DNA of 64,000 nt from positions 182,439 to 246,438 of the forward strand of contig NZ_JBFNXK010000007.1 of NCBI RefSeq assembly GCF_046054165.1. The letters run 5' to 3'. Origin of the DNA: Celerinatantimonas sp046054165 (GTDB lineage: Bacteria > Pseudomonadota > Gammaproteobacteria > Enterobacterales > Celerinatantimonadaceae). Position numbers and translations under genes: made by a program. A model generated the notes under the pieces. It was not told the DNA's origin. It worked only from the letters and a program-made list of their open reading frames with translations, and searched no databases. Of the stretch, positions 61,944-64,000 are shown one piece after another (positions within the stretch are counted from its first letter, which is position 1; each line of letters begins with the position of its first letter).

Positions 61944-63200
61944 TTAAGAGCGGATAAATCGACGTTGTAGATAGGTTCGAACCGGGACCACAAAATGCTC
62001 CTGAAAGATGAGCGCAAAGAAAATAGTACTTAATAAATAGAGTCCATATCCCGGTAGTGATAATGAAATCTGAGCTGCTTTGGCAATGCAATAAGGTTGA
62101 TCATTCAGACAGGCTAGAGGAGCGCCACGTAAAAATTGTTCTATCGTTCGCCAGAGACTAAATAACGGAACATGAAATGCGAAGATGGGTAGAGAAGCTC
62201 CTCCGAGTCTAGGCAACCAGTGCCGGATCCATTCAGAACTGGGGGCTTTGAGTTGTGCACAAAGATAGATGAGCGCAATTTGAGCCGGTAATAGTAAGCC
62301 GTTGTGCAGCATAAAATACCAGTAATCTTCTCCATGAGTGAATAGTAATGTCGCAATAAAAAACGCCCCTATAATCCCGAGACCGATGAGGCGCATGTTG
62401 GTTGGGGTGAAGGTTTTTTCATTGAGGCGTATTTGACGAAAAAGCGCATAGCCGACAATTCCCGCTAAGAATTCAGGAAGGCGAAAAATAGGCCCTCGTT
62501 GTAACAGTCCGGTATAGGGCATGCCATATTGATGAGTGATCACTATAAGTAGTGGTGGAATGAGGTAAATCACCCCAATGACAATGAGCCAAATATGGGG
62601 GCGGCGTACATTGGCGAGTTTAGGGGCGATCCAGGGGAACAGGAAATAGAAAAAACAGAGTGTAGATAGAGACCAGAGGGGGGCATTAAAAGTAAGAAAA
62701 TAAGGGTTCCAAGCCTGTAACATAAAAAATTGGAGCAATAAATTAAAGGCGAGCTGGCCGTTATCCATATAGTGTCGGAATAACTCGGGATGGGTTTGTC
62801 CCAAAACTTCATGGGTATCGTAGATAACGAACCGCATACTGGCTGTTGTTCCCTCGGGAGGGATAGCAACCCAGTTCATGAACATGATCACCAGAAATGA
62901 AGCTAACAGTGCCATGATATGGATGGGATAAAGATTAAAAAGCCTTTTTTTCCAGAATCCGGAAGCCTTCTCCTTTAGCTCTGAACCGCGGACATAAACA
63001 TGAGTGAGTAAAAATCCGGATAAAATAAAAAACGTACTCGTTGCAAAAAATCCCATACTGGTGATTTCACTTAATCCCCATACTTTTTTCAATTGGGGAT
63101 AAACATGTGATGTGTGATAGATCATCACATAACAACCTAATAAAAATCGTAGCCATTCAAGTCCTATGAAACGCTCTTTTTCTAATCGTTGAGTGCCCAT
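61944..63200 (-). CDS. Acyltransferase 3 (OafA/YrhL-like) membrane protein
   Basis: The 418-residue product has about ten membrane segments and the AT3 family start FIGLEWLRFLLGCYVMIYHTSHVYP, whose histidine is the conserved catalytic residue. SGFLLTHVYV follows, with many aromatic residues. Such enzymes O-acylate cell-surface polysaccharides or antibiotics. It lacks the C-terminal SGNH domain found in some members. Alone on the minus strand. Confidence 0.88.
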   Translation of the reverse strand: MGTQRLEKERFIGLEWLRFLLGCYVMIYHTSHVYPQLKKVWGLSEITSMGFFATSTFFILSGFLLTHVYVRGSELKEKASGFWKKRLFNLYPIHIMALLASFLVIMFMNWVAIPPEGTTASMRFVIYDTHEVLGQTHPELFRHYMDNGQLAFNLLLQFFMLQAWNPYFLTFNAPLWSLSTLCFFYFLFPWIAPKLANVRRPHIWLIVIGVIYLIPPLLIVITHQYGMPYTGLLQRGPIFRLPEFLAGIVGYALFRQIRLNEKTFTPTNMRLIGLGIIGAFFIATLLFTHGEDYWYFMLHNGLLLPAQIALIYLCAQLKAPSSEWIRHWLPRLGGASLPIFAFHVPLFSLWRTIEQFLRGAPLACLNDQPYCIAKAAQISLSLPGYGLYLLSTIFFALIFQEHFVVPVRTYLQRRFIRS

Positions 63201-63447
63201 ATTCGCTATTATCTCTCAATGAAGTGTTTTGATGTTGGTATCGTAGATTTGCAGTGATGCTGGCTATAATAAGTCGATTTTTGTTCGATGAGTCCAGTAC
63301 TTTTTCTTATTTTTCTAGGTTTTTATATACATATCGTATTCAGGTAGGGGATTTTCTATATCTTGATTATCGCTTAAATATTTACATTGTTAGCGGTCGG
63401 TATATATCATATCCCGTATGATGAATACCTGATAAAAGGAGGAGGGT

Positions 63448-63789
63448 ATGTCTGCATGGCTGGCGTATTTAATGTTGTTTATGGCGATTATCTCGGAAGT
63501 GATTGGTACATCGTTTTTAGGTAAGTCAGCGGGATTTACGCGGTTGGTTCCAACTCTTTCTTTTATTGTTTTTTATGCCGTCTCGTTTTATTTATTTTCT
63601 CTGACCCTAAAAATAATTCCGTTGGCCATTGCCTATGCCACATGGGGCGGCGTGGGTATTATTCTGACTGGATTTATGGGTTTTTTTGTATTTAAACAGC
63701 GCCCGGATAGTGCAGCTATTTTAGGCATTGCCTTTATTATTATTGGGGTAGTGATTGTGAATGGTTTTTCTCGAATGAATGTGCATTGA
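63448..63789 (+). CDS. SMR-family multidrug efflux protein (EmrE-like)
   Basis: The 113-residue product has four membrane helices and the essential glutamate at residue 17 (AIISEVIGTSFLGKS). YATWGGVGIILTG near residue 62 and the C-terminal helix VVIVNGFSR also match. SMR proteins form dimers that exchange protons for cationic toxicants or polyamines. A GGAGGAGG site precedes the ATG. Nothing argues against function. Confidence 0.93.
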   Translation: MSAWLAYLMLFMAIISEVIGTSFLGKSAGFTRLVPTLSFIVFYAVSFYLFSLTLKIIPLAIAYATWGGVGIILTGFMGFFVFKQRPDSAAILGIAFIIIGVVIVNGFSRMNVH

Positions 63790-63940
63790 TGATTGCTTTA
63801 TGATCCAGATGAAGACGGCAGTTAAAAAAGAGGTCATTAAATTGTCATAATGGTCTGTTCTAATGCTTGGGACAAAACCTGACTTTATTGCTCTTTTATA
63901 ACGCTCTTATTAACCGGCCTTTGGCCTGTCTTTTATACAG

Positions 63941-63973
63941 AAGTCCCTCACATGATGTGAGGGACTTTTTTTG
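63941..63973 (+). terminator. Strong terminator at the right end
   Basis: AAGTCCCTCACA and TGTGAGGGACTT form a perfect 12-bp stem with a three-base loop, followed by T7. It lies about 150 bases after the SMR gene; a small RNA could end here. Confidence 0.9.
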
Positions 63974-64000
63974 AACTAAATTCTTGCTTCACGATCAGAG

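Noticed and set aside
63838..63865. PhoB box near the right end
   Set aside because: Only one good GTCAT-like half site; the second is degenerate and the downstream gene is outside the window.
1..64000. CRISPR arrays, tRNA and rRNA genes
   Set aside because: I saw no regularly spaced repeats and no cloverleaf-like or rRNA-like sequence while reading the window.

Overview
The window (64 kb, AT-leaning by eye, with short intergenic gaps and typical Shine-Dalgarno sites) looks like the chromosome of a facultatively fermentative, nitrogen-fixing gammaproteobacterium. Three things point this way: the nif gene order matches Klebsiella closely (D-K-T-Y-E-N-X, then U-S-V-W-Z-M); there are LacI/PTS/LacY-type sugar genes and a CRP-like site; and the housekeeping genes (cysS, ppiB, lpxH, rlhA, yqhD) are of gammaproteobacterial type. 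A marine or estuarine diazotroph of the Vibrionaceae/Aeromonadales/Celerinatantimonas kind would fit, but nothing here fixes the genus.

Region 1 (1-12.1 kb) is the nif cluster. It runs from the 3' end of nifD through nifK, nifT, nifY, nifE, nifN, nifX and a nif-type 2[4Fe-4S] ferredoxin to a terminator. A second unit follows, with a clear NifA upstream activator site and a sigma-54 -24/-12 promoter: a HesB/IscA-like gene, then nifU, nifS, nifV, nifW, nifZ and nifM, closed by a long hairpin. Together these supply the MoFe protein beta subunit, the FeMo-cofactor scaffold (NifEN, NifX, NifY), Fe-S assembly (NifUS), homocitrate (NifV) and MoFe/Fe protein maturation (NifW, NifZ, NifM). nifH, most of nifD, nifB, nifF, nifQ and nifLA are not in the window.

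Region 2 (12.2-18 kb) holds a DUF262/DUF1524 protein (candidate defence gene), an aminotransferase, a CbpA-like DnaJ protein, a LURP-one-like protein and a small membrane protein.

Region 3 (18-30 kb) is sugar metabolism. An alpha-galactosidase/LacY-type permease/LacI set has two perfect 14-bp operators. After it come GFA and Gfo/Idh/MocA proteins, a YqhD-type alcohol dehydrogenase, and a LacI regulator divergent from an ascorbate-type PTS operon (IIA-IIB-IIC).

Region 4 (30-45 kb) is mixed: an EamA exporter, a CHAD protein, RlhA, a second GFA protein, a FosA-type fosfomycin resistance enzyme, a possible inositol-polyphosphate-kinase-like protein, a GldA-like dehydrogenase, a LysE exporter, BluB, an orphan amino-acid binding protein and a phosphonate-type ABC transporter (phnCDEE). 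Just beyond the transporter is a frameshifted reading frame that resembles a double-glycine-type bacteriocin precursor, followed by two tandem paralogous small membrane proteins. This is the most unusual locus in the window.

Region 5 (45.8-64 kb) holds lpxH, ppiB, cysS, two GNAT acetyltransferases, a 30-residue Lys/Ala-rich protein, a chemoreceptor, a HAD hydrolase, an SDR/MFS pair, a roughly 200-bp palindromic element, an exported F420-type oxidoreductase, an NTT-like transporter, a thioesterase, a NifX-like protein with a His/Cys tail beside a DUF134 regulator, an acyltransferase and an SMR efflux pump. No rRNA, tRNA, CRISPR array or intact insertion sequence was seen.
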